DNA of 38,947 bases from an uncultured Mucilaginibacter sp. (GCA_903927645.1 CAIYNX010000251.1:1-38947); one strand, 5' to 3'. Shown: positions 25,984 to 34,349, counted from the first letter of the stretch. Notes: generated by a model from the letters alone, not told the origin. Numbers and translations are program-made.

Positions 25984-28119
25984 TTAGTTTTTTGGACTTT
26001 CGGGTTTTGCCAGCAATACTTTGCGCGAAAGTTTTAGCTTTCCTTGTTTGTCAATATCCAACAGTTTTACACGCACCTCGTCGCCAATTTCAAAAATGCC
26101 ATCCATCGTTTCAATCCTCCGATGGTCAATTTCTGAGATGTGTAGTAAACCATCCTTGCCTGGCATAATTTCAACAAATGCACCAAATGGCATTATAGAT
26201 TTTACCTTACCTTCATAAATTTCGCCAACTTCAGGTTTTGAAGCAATGGCTTTTATACGACCTACGGCTTTGTCTATCGCTTCTTTGTTATCTGCAAATA
26301 TTTGTACCACACCTTGATTTCCAACTTCTTCAATAGAAATAGTTGCTCCGGTTTCTCTTTGCATTTCTTGGATTATTTTGCCACCAGGACCAATTACCGC
26401 TCCAATGTATTCTTTATCAATTCTGATAGTGATGATACGTGGAGCATGTGGTTTGTAGTCCTCGCGTGGCTTTTCAATGGTTTTCTTCATTTCGTTTAAG
26501 ATATGAAGACGACCTTCTTTTGCTTGGTGTAAAGCTTTGCTTAATACCTCGTATGATAATCCGTTTATTTTTAAGTCCATTTGACAAGCAACAATACCAT
26601 TTTCGGTTCCTGTAACTTTAAAGTCCATATCGCCTAAATGATCCTCATCACCCAAAATATCAGATAAAACAGCATATTTAGTGCCCATTTCATTGGTAAT
26701 CAAACCCATTGCTATGCCCGATACTGGTGCTTTAATTTTTACGCCTGCATCCATCAAGGCTAATGTGCCAGCGCAAACTGTGGCCATTGATGATGATCCA
26801 TTTGATTCCAAAATATCTGAAACTACCCTTATGGTATATGGATTTTCATCTTCGGATGGTAATACTTGTTTTAAGGAACGCATCGCTAAGTTACCATGAC
26901 CAATTTCACGACGTCCAGCACCTCTGTTAGGACGAACTTCGCCAGTTGAAAAACCTGGGAAGTTATAGTGTAAAAGGAATTTCTGATAGCCGTTTATAAA
27001 CGCTCCATCAATCATTTGTTCATCGTCTTTAGCACCCAAGGTAACAGTGGTTAATGATTGCGTTTCTCCTCGAGTAAACACAGCCGAACCGTGCGCAGAA
27101 GGTAAATAACCAACTTCACTCCAGATTGGCCTAATTTGTGTAGTTGTACGGCCGTCTAAACGTTTTCCTTCATCTAAAACCAAGTTTCTGATAGCATCGT
27201 ATTGTACATCATGAAAATATTTTTTGGCTAATGATTTTGTAACCGAATCTACATCCTCCGGCAAAGTATCTAAAAATTGTTGTTCAATTTCTTTAAACTT
27301 AGTCCCACGTTCTTCTTTAGCTGAAGCTGATGCGGCTACTGCATAAACTTTATCATAGGTTACTGCATAAACTTCTTTTTTAAGCTCATCATTGGCATCA
27401 GGTTCGTGCTTGTAGGTACGTTTTACTGTTTTGCCAACTTCTACAGCCAATTCTCGTTGTGCCAATACTTGTAATTTGATGGCTTCATGGGCGAATTTAA
27501 TTGCCTCAATCATTTCCTCTTCTTGTATCTCTTTGGCTTCACCTTCCACCATGCCTATATCATACTCCGAACCAGCAACTATAAACTCAAGGGTAGCGTT
27601 TTCCAACTCGCTTAAGGTTGGATTGATGACTAATTTACCATCTATCTTGGCAACCCTAACTTCTGAAATGGGTCCGTTAAAAGGGATATCAGAAACTGAT
27701 AAAGCGGCTGAGGCTGCTAACCCGGCAAGACAATCGGGCATGATATCTTTATCAGCCGAAATCAATGAAATCAATACCTGTACATCGGCATGATAATCAG
27801 CCGGGAACATAGGGCGTAAAGCCCGATCAACCAAACGAGAAATTAAGACCTCGTAATCTGACAAACGTGCCTCGCGGCGTAAAAACCCACCAGGGATACG
27901 ACCAGTTGCCGCATATTTTTCCTGATAATCAACCGATAAGGGTAAAAAATCAGTCCCTTCTTTTGCTTCTTTCGATGATACTACAGTAGCCAATAACATG
28001 GTATTGCCCATTTTTACTACTACAGCGCCATCTGCTTGTTTGGCCAGTTTTCCTGTTTCAATCTCAATGGTGCGGCCGTCACCTAAATCGAAAACTTTTT
28101 TAATTGCATTATAACTCAT
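25984..28119 (-). CDS. pnp: Polyribonucleotide nucleotidyltransferase
   Basis: 711 aa from the ATG at 28119; an ATG nine codons earlier (28146) is in frame, but its MQAGQNKKK prefix is not typical of the family. It degrades RNA 3'-to-5' by phosphorolysis in the cytosol and RNA degradosome. Two RNase PH-like domains (about 10-230 and 310-540) flank a helical linker; [12 protein letters not shown] and the second-core [15 protein letters not shown] are visible. They are followed by a KH domain ([16 protein letters not shown]) and an S1 domain ([19 protein letters not shown]). It is directly downstream of rpsO, the same order as in E. coli, with a hairpin terminator/attenuator between them. Confidence 0.97.
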   Translation of the reverse strand: MSYNAIKKVFDLGDGRTIEIETGKLAKQADGAVVVKMGNTMLLATVVSSKEAKEGTDFLPLSVDYQEKYAATGRIPGGFLRREARLSDYEVLISRLVDRALRPMFPADYHADVQVLISLISADKDIMPDCLAGLAASAALSVSDIPFNGPISEVRVAKIDGKLVINPTLSELENATLEFIVAGSEYDIGMVEGEAKEIQEEEMIEAIKFAHEAIKLQVLAQRELAVEVGKTVKRTYKHEPDANDELKKEVYAVTYDKVYAVAASASAKEERGTKFKEIEQQFLDTLPEDVDSVTKSLAKKYFHDVQYDAIRNLVLDEGKRLDGRTTTQIRPIWSEVGYLPSAHGSAVFTRGETQSLTTVTLGAKDDEQMIDGAFINGYQKFLLHYNFPGFSTGEVRPNRGAGRREIGHGNLAMRSLKQVLPSEDENPYTIRVVSDILESNGSSSMATVCAGTLALMDAGVKIKAPVSGIAMGLITNEMGTKYAVLSDILGDEDHLGDMDFKVTGTENGIVACQMDLKINGLSYEVLSKALHQAKEGRLHILNEMKKTIEKPREDYKPHAPRIITIRIDKEYIGAVIGPGGKIIQEMQRETGATISIEEVGNQGVVQIFADNKEAIDKAVGRIKAIASKPEVGEIYEGKVKSIMPFGAFVEIMPGKDGLLHISEIDHRRIETMDGIFEIGDEVRVKLLDIDKQGKLKLSRKVLLAKPESPKN

Positions 28120-28195
28120 CTTTTTTTTGTTTTGGCCCGCTTGCATCTTTAGGGCGCGCCGGATTTATATGTGTATGTAAATTTTTTTCAAATGT

Positions 28196-28227
28196 AAAAA
28201 GCCATCTCCAGTTTGGGATGGCTTTTT
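28196..28227 (-). terminator. Terminator/attenuator between rpsO and pnp
   Basis: AAAAAGCCATC (28196-28206) pairs with GATGGCTTTTT (28217-28227), an 11-bp stem with a 10-nt loop and a T run on the minus strand. It begins 19 bp past the rpsO stop and 76 bp before the pnp start, so pnp is reached by read-through or by its own unseen promoter. Confidence 0.88.
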
Positions 28228-28245
28228 AAATAATTTTAATAGCTT

Positions 28246-28524
28246 TTACTTAATGATATCACGTAGCTGTAAGGCTTTTATGATGGCGCGATATCTTTCA
28301 ATATCGGTTTTAAACAAGTATGCCAACAAAGCCCGGCGCTTACCAACTAATTTTTGGAGCGAAAGCTGGGTTGAGAAATCGTGTTTGTTTTTTTTAAGGT
28401 GCTCAGTTAAATGAGCGATACGGAAAGTAAATAATGCTACCTGACCTTCTGTTGAACCGGTATCGGTTGCATTTTTACCATGTTTTGTAAAAATCTCTGT
28501 TTTTACTTCTTTACTTAAATACAT
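28246..28524 (-). CDS. rpsO: 30S ribosomal protein S15
   Basis: 92-aa S15 protein (family about 89 aa) that binds the central domain of 16S rRNA early in 30S assembly. The core signatures are present: DTGSTEGQVALFTFRIAHLTEHLKKNKHDF (helices 1-2) and LQKLVGKRRALLAYL (the 16S-contacting helix), ending in YRAIIKALQLRDIIK. It is preceded by one of the clearest promoters in the window and followed by a terminator before pnp. In other bacteria S15 represses its own mRNA; the short leader here (about 40 nt) shows no obvious mimic of the rRNA site. Confidence 0.98.
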   Translation of the reverse strand: MYLSKEVKTEIFTKHGKNATDTGSTEGQVALFTFRIAHLTEHLKKNKHDFSTQLSLQKLVGKRRALLAYLFKTDIERYRAIIKALQLRDIIK

Positions 28525-28569
28525 TACGTGAATAATACTAAAGCGTTAATAAATCAATTAATTGAGGGG

Positions 28570-28601
28570 CAAAGGTAGTTTTATTTTTGCAGAATAGCAA
28601 G
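28570..28601 (-). promoter_or_regulatory. Housekeeping promoter of rpsO
   Basis: On the minus strand CTTG (28598-28601), a 20-bp spacer and TACCTTTG (28570-28577) give a well-formed Bacteroidota sigma-A promoter. The predicted start point near 28563 leaves a leader of about 40 nt before the ATG at 28524. Confidence 0.72.
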
Positions 28602-28683
28602 AGATAGTTTTCTTGATTTTGTTTGATTTAGATTTTTGCTAGATAACACAAAACCAAATTTATTGGTTAACATTTTTATAAGA

Positions 28684-29334
28684 TTAAGGTTTAAGCAATC
28701 TTAGAGTTTTATCCAATGAAGCTGCATGATGCTTGTTAACTTTCTGTTTCAATGATTCAAAATCAAATTGATGATTGGTACCACAATCTAAAAAGTTGAA
28801 ATAAATGGAAGGTTTATTATTTTCAAAATACTCCAAAATATTGCTACACCATATTAATTGGCAATTTCCATTTGTTCGTGTAGTAATCTCGTACAAACCA
28901 TCCATAAAATGAATATTACGCACATGACATGACTCAAGGTTACCTTGTGGAAAGTAAATTAAAACATTACCTGATTCTTTTAGCAATTCGGCTGCGTAAG
29001 TTAAACTCTCATCAATTGAACGTTTACCAGGATCAATAGAAAATGAACCAGCATATTTTAGCCACCAATTTTTTTCCATTTGTTTTTTAACGCTCATGGT
29101 ATACAAGCCTTTTATTTTTTGTTTTTTATTCAACCATTTAAAACATAAATAATAGGCAAAAAAACCATCAATAAAACCAAAATGGTTACACATTAGTATG
29201 TATGAGTGATTTGGAATTAGGTTTATATCATTGTTAAAAACTAATTTATTTAACCTCTTTTTAAAAAACCACATCAAAAATAAGGCCACATACCTAATCA
29301 AATTTATGGAAACTGGTTTTGCCTTGATGATCAT
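28684..29334 (-). CDS. Lysophospholipid acyltransferase family protein (PlsC-like)
   Basis: 216-aa acyltransferase of the LPLAT/PlsC superfamily. The catalytic HX4D motif is NHFGFID (50-56; His51, Asp56), and the substrate-binding FPEGTRS block appears as FPQGNLES (128-135). A hydrophobic N-terminal segment (13-24) suggests membrane attachment. It would move an acyl chain from an ACP or CoA thioester to an acceptor; the altered FPQGNLES block means the acceptor need not be lysophosphatidate. It is last in the eight-gene fatty-acid-like operon, starting in a 4-bp ATGA overlap with the hydrolase gene, so it probably places the chain made by the upstream enzymes. Confidence 0.85.
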   Translation of the reverse strand: MIIKAKPVSINLIRYVALFLMWFFKKRLNKLVFNNDINLIPNHSYILMCNHFGFIDGFFAYYLCFKWLNKKQKIKGLYTMSVKKQMEKNWWLKYAGSFSIDPGKRSIDESLTYAAELLKESGNVLIYFPQGNLESCHVRNIHFMDGLYEITTRTNGNCQLIWCSNILEYFENNKPSIYFNFLDCGTNHQFDFESLKQKVNKHHAASLDKTLRLLKP

Positions 29335-30152
29335 TTTAACACATTTGTTAATTGTTGAACAAAACTTTTTTTTATCATTTCATGGCCTTCATCCAAAATT
29401 ATCAATTGTGCATTTTTTAAATTATTAATAAAACGCAAACCATACTTTGGTGGATAGGCCTTGTCGCGTTTTCCGAAAATAAATACACTCTTAATATTTT
29501 TTTGGTTTAAAACACCTTTTAATTGTTTTTTATCAGTCTCAAAAAAACGCAAATATACAAAGCAAGCGTAACAATTAAATCTTAGTTCGGGTGTGCCAAT
29601 TTCATTAAATAATATCTGGTAAGCTTCCTGGTCAATTATATTTAATTTTCTTAAAAACTTTAAAAAGCTAAAGAGGGCATTGCTATTTAAAGCCAATTGT
29701 TTAATAATTGAGTTACCGATTTTATATTTACTAAAAAACTTTAGCAATACACCAGGATGCAAACAGGATGGAGCAGCTACTATATATTCATCTACCAATT
29801 CACCTAATTGTTCCGTAACTACTGTTGCATAATGGGTCCCCATTGAATACCCAATAACAGAAAATCTATTAATTGATTCAAATTTGCAAAACTCCAGAAT
29901 TAATGTTGCAAAATCTTTCTTGGTAATACCCATTTCAACAGCCGACAATTCTTGGTTCTTTAATTTCGTTTCCTTATGAAAGAAAAGATCGAAACCATAA
30001 AAAGTATACTGATCTCCTAAGGTTGTTTCCAAAACTTTAAATTGCTTGCCATGCATTCCATAGCCATGAAAACAAAGCATAATTTTCGGACCGCCACCAT
30101 ATTTGTAATAATGAAGGTTAACTAATTTATTTTCAAAATAGTGCTGGGTCAT
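29331..30152 (-). CDS. Alpha/beta hydrolase of the fatty-acid-like operon
   Basis: 273-aa alpha/beta hydrolase. Oxyanion stretch LCFHGYGMHG (26-35), nucleophile elbow GYSMG (101-105, Ser103), Asp230 in FGKRDKAYP and His257 in DEGHEM complete a triad. Cap region (about 125-200) is rich in hydrophobic residues, compatible with a lipid-like substrate. It overlaps both neighbours by 4 bp, the PPTase gene before and the acyltransferase gene after. I infer a thioesterase or esterase acting on the acyl-ACP product, or a proof-reading hydrolase; the sequence alone does not show which. Confidence 0.83.
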   Translation of the reverse strand: MTQHYFENKLVNLHYYKYGGGPKIMLCFHGYGMHGKQFKVLETTLGDQYTFYGFDLFFHKETKLKNQELSAVEMGITKKDFATLILEFCKFESINRFSVIGYSMGTHYATVVTEQLGELVDEYIVAAPSCLHPGVLLKFFSKYKIGNSIIKQLALNSNALFSFLKFLRKLNIIDQEAYQILFNEIGTPELRFNCYACFVYLRFFETDKKQLKGVLNQKNIKSVFIFGKRDKAYPPKYGLRFINNLKNAQLIILDEGHEMIKKSFVQQLTNVLK

Positions 30153-30550
30153 AATTTGTGTTCAATTAAAGCAATGGCCCATGCATAATCACCATCGTGC
30201 GATATGGTTAAACTAATATTAGGTACAATAGTATCAATATGAAGTTTAACTTTTGGCTTGCCAGCAATATTCTCCCGTAAAATTTCAATTTTCTTCCAAA
30301 CAATAGGAATTTCATGAATTTGTTTAAAAGCTTTGTATACTGCTTCTTTTGCAGAAAATGTACTGGCATATCTTAACATTGGTTGGTCAAATTGCTCGCA
30401 ATAGGCAATTTCATTTTCTGTATATACTTTTAATTTAAAAAGGTCTGAAAATGATTCACTAAAGAATGGTAAATAAACAAGATCATTACCAATTACAAAT
30501 TTTTGAATATTTGATATTGCTAATATTGATATTTCCAACTCATTCTTCAT
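30149..30550 (-). CDS. AcpS-type 4'-phosphopantetheinyl transferase
   Basis: 133 aa from the ATG at 30550; the frame can also open with GTG at 30562. Numbered from the ATG: GNDLVY (21-26, Mg ligand Asp23) and FSAKEAVYKAF (65-75, Glu69) are the two AcpS signatures, followed by GKPKV and a C-terminal LTISHDGDYAWAIAL strand typical of the family. It would load phosphopantetheine on the Ser of the carrier protein encoded three genes upstream in the same operon. The start overlaps the end of the enoyl reductase gene by 11 bp. A housekeeping AcpS may also exist elsewhere in the genome. Confidence 0.87.
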   Translation of the reverse strand: MKNELEISILAISNIQKFVIGNDLVYLPFFSESFSDLFKLKVYTENEIAYCEQFDQPMLRYASTFSAKEAVYKAFKQIHEIPIVWKKIEILRENIAGKPKVKLHIDTIVPNISLTISHDGDYAWAIALIEHKL

Positions 30551-31352
30551 CTTTAGATACACCCATTATGTTAAAACCACCATCTACAAAATGTATATTT
30601 CCGGTAACTTTTTTTGATAGATCAGAAAAATAATACAAGGAGGTATTTGCTACATCGTCGGCACTAATATTACCTAGTGGTGCTGTAAACTTGCCAATTT
30701 TACGTAGTTTGCGAATACCCGTTACAGCACCTGAAGAAGTTGTAAGTACTAATCCTGCTGAAATAGCATTTACTCTTATGCACTCCTCCCGAAGGAAATG
30801 AGCAAGATAGATTACTATATTTTCGAGCGCTGCTTTTATAATTGACATTCCCGCATAATCCGGAAAAACCTTTTGAGAGGCATTATATGTTAGTGTTAAA
30901 ATGGAGGCGTCTTTGGTTAGATACGGTTTTGCTACTCTGCAAACACGTATTAATGAATAAGCGCTAATATTGAATGAATCCATCAAATCATCAAACGGTA
31001 TTTCCAAATAGGAAGAAGGAGGTTCATTACTGCTAGGGAGACTGTGGCACATTACCTTTTGGTTACCAAACGCAATTCCATGAAGTATATAGTTGATGGC
31101 TCCTATTTTATGATGAATTGCTGCAATAAAATCATTTATTTCGTGTTCATTTCTAATATCCACTTGTGCTGAAAGGGAGGCGTCCATACCGGCTTTTTCC
31201 ATCAAAAAATGAACTTCATCTTTGGTTTCATCAACATAACTAATAGCAACCTTACATCCAGATTGGTGCAATTTCAAGGCAATGGCAAATGCCAATGAAC
31301 TTTCGTTCCTTACACCAAAAACTAGAGCAACTTTATTGTTATTATTAATCAT
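30540..31352 (-). CDS. FabI-like enoyl-ACP reductase
   Basis: 270-aa short-chain dehydrogenase with the layout of FabI rather than FabG. The nucleotide-binding start VALVFGVRNESSLAFAIA has the loose G-x5-S-x-A form of FabI. The active site Y-x9-Y-x6-K is exact: Tyr156, Tyr166 and Lys173 (LTYNASQKVFPDY, then AGMSIIK), the same spacing as E. coli FabI (146, 156, 163). A long insert (about 100-120, SLPSSNEPPSS) lies before it. It should reduce the trans-2-enoyl-ACP made by the operon's dehydratase, so the chain is probably saturated. It overlaps the ketosynthase stop by 1 bp (TAATG). Confidence 0.85.
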   Translation of the reverse strand: MINNNNKVALVFGVRNESSLAFAIALKLHQSGCKVAISYVDETKDEVHFLMEKAGMDASLSAQVDIRNEHEINDFIAAIHHKIGAINYILHGIAFGNQKVMCHSLPSSNEPPSSYLEIPFDDLMDSFNISAYSLIRVCRVAKPYLTKDASILTLTYNASQKVFPDYAGMSIIKAALENIVIYLAHFLREECIRVNAISAGLVLTTSSGAVTGIRKLRKIGKFTAPLGNISADDVANTSLYYFSDLSKKVTGNIHFVDGGFNIMGVSKDEE

Positions 31353-32704
31353 TAAATATCTCTTGATATTGAAATTGCACTATTTGTACCACCAAAACCA
31401 TAATTAAGGCAGGTTACCGTATTTACTTCTTTAACCAAACTTTTTTGAGGAATTAAATCACGGTAAGCAGCCATCGGCTTTAATGGTCCAACCCATCCAG
31501 GTTCTGTTTGAAAAGGCTCTAATTCTGTATTCAGGTTTATCGAGTTTAAACAAGGTATTACCATTTGTTCTTTCAACATCAACAATGATGCAATAAACTC
31601 GACCGAACCAGCAGCCCCCAGCATGTGTCCAAACTGCGATTTTGGTGCCGAAATATGGAAACCATCCTCTCCCAAGACATCCACTACGCTAAATAGCTCT
31701 ATAGGGTCGCCTGCATGCGTGGAGGTACCATGTACCTTTACAACATCAGGTTTCTTACCACTTTCAGCCAATAACCCTTGCCATAATCTTTTTTGCCCGC
31801 TAAACGATGGGTAAAACATATCGCTATCGCCATCGCCGTTATTAAAATAACCATCAATAATTGCTATTATAGTTGCCCCTCTGGCTTTGGCCATCTCATA
31901 TTCTTCCAGTGCTACAATTCCACCACCAAATGAACACACAAAACCATTTCTGTTGATATCAAATGGTCTTGAGCTTTCTGATGCACTGAACCCCCGACTT
32001 AATACTTGCATGCCATCAAAGCCAATAAAAGTTTCGAGTGAGGTTCCTTCAACGCCTCCTGCAATTACCCTGTCCTGTAAGCCAAATTTTATAAGACGGT
32101 ATGCATATCCAATATTGCCTAATCCAGTAGCACAAGCCGAACCAATTGATTCACAAATGCCTTTATTTTTTATCAAACAGGTAACATTTGCAGCTTCTCG
32201 AAAAACCATGGTACGGTCAACAGTATGTGCACCAGCCACTCTTGTTTTTTTCCCGAGCTCGTAAAAATTATGCCATGCCGATCTTAATATTACATTTCCG
32301 GCTCCTCCTGAACCTATGATTACGCCAGTTTTTTCTGATTCAGTTTCAGGTACACTCCAACCAGCCATTTTAATGGCATCCATACTTCCAAGCATAGCCC
32401 AAATGCTTCCAATATCAGCAGTAGCCAAATTTGTTTCTGGTATCCTATTTAATTTATCGATGTAAGTTTCCGGATAATTATGCTCCATTAATGTAGAGTA
32501 AATGGTATCCAAACCCATTTCGGCATCGGTTATATAACCTGAAACAGTTGAACGTATGTTTTTACCAAACGCTACTGCCTCATCCCATTCTCTGATTAAA
32601 CTTTGGTTCGAAAAAATTTTGCGGCAAAAATCGGACAAATTGGTACAAGTAGGGAAAGCACCACCCATACCAACAACCGCAACTTTTCTTCCGGGTAATT
32701 CCAT
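31352..32704 (-). CDS. Beta-ketoacyl-ACP synthase, FabB-like
   Basis: 450-aa thiolase-fold condensing enzyme. Catalytic Cys191 in GSACATG, His325 in VHGTSTHAGD and His360 in KSQFGHMLGAAG make the Cys-His-His triad of elongating KAS I/II, with Lys355 and the C-terminal NYGFGGTN motif present. The segment after GACATG and the short loop before KSQFGH resemble FabB more than FabF. It joins malonyl-ACP to an acyl-ACP; there is no FabH-type starter enzyme in the operon. A chain-length-factor-like partner is absent, so it probably acts as a homodimer. It begins 2 bp after the carrier protein stop. Confidence 0.9.
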   Translation of the reverse strand: MELPGRKVAVVGMGGAFPTCTNLSDFCRKIFSNQSLIREWDEAVAFGKNIRSTVSGYITDAEMGLDTIYSTLMEHNYPETYIDKLNRIPETNLATADIGSIWAMLGSMDAIKMAGWSVPETESEKTGVIIGSGGAGNVILRSAWHNFYELGKKTRVAGAHTVDRTMVFREAANVTCLIKNKGICESIGSACATGLGNIGYAYRLIKFGLQDRVIAGGVEGTSLETFIGFDGMQVLSRGFSASESSRPFDINRNGFVCSFGGGIVALEEYEMAKARGATIIAIIDGYFNNGDGDSDMFYPSFSGQKRLWQGLLAESGKKPDVVKVHGTSTHAGDPIELFSVVDVLGEDGFHISAPKSQFGHMLGAAGSVEFIASLLMLKEQMVIPCLNSINLNTELEPFQTEPGWVGPLKPMAAYRDLIPQKSLVKEVNTVTCLNYGFGGTNSAISISRDI

Positions 32705-32706
32705 TA

Positions 32707-32970
32707 TTAAGCCTTATCCTTTGATTTTAAAATCAAATCAACCACATTTTTTACTTTTGATCCTAAATTATCGATATCATCATCTTCAAACTCCACATCA
32801 AATTTCTGTTCGGTTTTTGCTACAATATTTATCATCTCTGTTGATGGTGTGTTCAAATCTTTAATAAAATCGGTTTCTTCTGTAATAACAGATAATTTAT
32901 CAGGATTAATTGTTCTTACTGTTTTTAAAATTTCAACCAAACCTTCAATTATTTCTTTTCTTTCCATCAT
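32707..32970 (-). CDS. Atypical acyl carrier protein
   Basis: 87-aa acidic, helical protein of carrier-protein size. The modified Ser lies in LNTPSTEMINIV (39-50): Ser43 is kept, but the usual Asp-Ser-Leu is Pro-Ser-Thr. Surrounding pattern DFIKDLN-x2-S-x2-M, then FDVEFEDDDIDNLGSKVKNVVDLI, matches helix 2, helix 3 and helix 4 of ACPs. Its likely partners are the neighbouring ketosynthase, dehydratase and AcpS-type transferase. The altered motif suggests it is not interchangeable with the housekeeping AcpP. It starts in a 4-bp ATGA overlap with the dehydratase gene (two adjacent ATGs; either could serve). Confidence 0.8.
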   Translation of the reverse strand: MMERKEIIEGLVEILKTVRTINPDKLSVITEETDFIKDLNTPSTEMINIVAKTEQKFDVEFEDDDIDNLGSKVKNVVDLILKSKDKA

Positions 32971-33530
32971 TGTACTTTATATTTATTCAAAAGCTCTTTT
33001 TTGATTGATCGAGCTGTAATGTCCTTAAGTTCAGCAATTAAGGTGAAATCTTCCCTTAAGTCATAATTCAAAAGACGTTCCTCGTTAAAATTACTAAAAT
33101 AAAGGTCTAAATCTAAATTCTGTGGAGCTTTATAAATTCTTCCATCACATACCATTTGCCTAAACTTATAGAATTTTATATAACCAATATTCACTAAAAC
33201 ATCACCTTTTTCTAGGTAATTATGAAATATTACCTCACCAATGCTGATAAACCGTGGAAAAAATCGATTAGGAAGCTCGTAGGGCGTAATGCCTAATTTT
33301 TTACATTCCAAAAACACAATGCCCGAACCTGTAGTTGATTGAGCGAATGATTCAATTTGGTCAACACCTCTAAATATATTAAAGTGGTCTTCTAGATCTC
33401 TGTCGGTAGGCGTATAACTTGCTACAATGCCAACTTCCGGTTCATGCCAATGATATTGGTTTACCAAACGTTTGGTTGGGCCATGTAGTACCAAAATGTC
33501 TTTTGGGTCTTGTCCAACTAGGCTATCCAT
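32967..33530 (-). CDS. FabZ-like hotdog protein, probable 3-hydroxyacyl-ACP dehydratase
   Basis: 187 aa. The stretch EDHFNIFRGVDQIESFAQSTTG (47-68) resembles the FabZ active site GHF-x-G...P-G-V-L-x-x-E-A-x-A-Q, with His49 and Glu60 in the catalytic positions. The His-to-Glu distance is 11 residues, against 14 in E. coli FabZ, so the loop that carries the PGxP turn is shortened. The protein is longer than FabZ (about 150 aa), with an extra C-terminal segment. It is placed between the ketoreductase (27 bp upstream) and the carrier protein genes, where a dehydratase is expected. A non-catalytic or different hotdog thioester enzyme remains possible. Confidence 0.6.
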   Translation of the reverse strand: MDSLVGQDPKDILVLHGPTKRLVNQYHWHEPEVGIVASYTPTDRDLEDHFNIFRGVDQIESFAQSTTGSGIVFLECKKLGITPYELPNRFFPRFISIGEVIFHNYLEKGDVLVNIGYIKFYKFRQMVCDGRIYKAPQNLDLDLYFSNFNEERLLNYDLREDFTLIAELKDITARSIKKELLNKYKVQ

Positions 33531-33557
33531 ATATTAAAATCATTTTGCCACTATATT

Positions 33558-34280
33558 TCATTTCAATCCACCGTTAATTTGAATATTGGTACCATTAATA
33601 TACGAAGCATTTTCCGAAAGCAAAAATTCAACCAAATTAGCAACATCATCAGGTTTACCAAACCGCTTTGAAGGAATGGCGCTTAAATATTTATCTCTTA
33701 CTTCTTGGCTTAATGAGCCAGTCATATCACTTTCAATAAATCCGGGAGAAATACTTAGCACTCTGATATTATGCAGATCGTATAGTGCGGCGGCCTCTTG
33801 TGCCAATGACTTTGATAAAGCAACTAATCCGGCTTTAGTGGCAGCATAAACAGATTGAAAGGCATTGCCACCATCGCCACTTATGGAACTAATATTTATA
33901 ATAACCCCCGTTTTATTTTGTTGAAAAATTTTCATTGCCGTTTTGCAAATAAAAATCGGTGCTCTCAAATTTACATTGAGCATGGTATCAATTTCGATTT
34001 CAGGTTGATAATTTATTGGTTTATCAAAGGTTATTCCAGCGTTGTTGATCACTCCATAAAGGGAATCACCATGATCCTTTTTTAGTTTTTTGCAAAATGC
34101 CTCCAATTGACTTTGATCTGAAAAATCAGCATATAAGAAATTACTATCAGGTATTTTGCTCGAAAAACTACCTTCATTGGTAGCGTGAAGTATTAAATCG
34201 TAAATGGGTGCGAGCTTATTGGCAATCGCCAAGCCCAAACCTTTACTAGCCCCAGTAATTAATACTTTTCTTTTTTTCAT
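33558..34280 (-). CDS. fabG: 3-oxoacyl-ACP reductase (FabG-like SDR)
   Basis: 240-aa classical short-chain dehydrogenase. Cofactor site GASKGLG (10-16), NNAG (79-82), catalytic Ser132, Tyr145 and Lys149 in the S-x12-Y-x3-K arrangement (NISSISG, then YAATK), and the C-terminal INGTNIQINGG characteristic of FabG. It reduces 3-oxoacyl-ACP with NADPH. It is the first gene of the eight-gene operon at 28684-34280, read from its own promoter in the short gap behind the rseP terminator. FabG-like SDRs are broad, but the ketosynthase, carrier and dehydratase neighbours support this role. Confidence 0.88.
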   Translation of the reverse strand: MKKRKVLITGASKGLGLAIANKLAPIYDLILHATNEGSFSSKIPDSNFLYADFSDQSQLEAFCKKLKKDHGDSLYGVINNAGITFDKPINYQPEIEIDTMLNVNLRAPIFICKTAMKIFQQNKTGVIINISSISGDGGNAFQSVYAATKAGLVALSKSLAQEAAALYDLHNIRVLSISPGFIESDMTGSLSQEVRDKYLSAIPSKRFGKPDDVANLVEFLLSENASYINGTNIQINGGLK

Positions 34281-34293
34281 GAAGGATGCATTT

Positions 34294-34301
34294 CAAAATT
34301 A
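34294..34301 (-). promoter_or_regulatory. Candidate -7 element of the fatty-acid-like operon
   Basis: Minus-strand TAATTTTG matches TAnnTTTG, 13 bp before the fabG-like ATG and just behind the rseP terminator, where the operon's promoter must lie. No -33 element is seen at normal spacing. Confidence 0.35.
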
Positions 34302-34349
34302 TAAAGTTTATTGAAATAAAGTAATTAAAAATTTCGGGATAGTACAATA

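Noticed and set aside
28120-28146. ATG at 28146 as start of pnp
   Set aside because: The nine extra residues (MQAGQNKKK) do not fit the family N-terminus, which begins near MSYNAIKKV here.
30551-30562. GTG at 30562 as start of the AcpS-type gene
   Set aside because: An ATG four codons later is available and reduces the overlap with the preceding gene from 23 to 11 bp.
28684-34280. Flexirubin, aryl polyene or dialkylresorcinol cluster
   Set aside because: No aromatic ammonia-lyase, DarA/DarB-like synthase, glycosyltransferase or aromatase was seen, and a FabI-type enoyl reductase implies a saturated chain.
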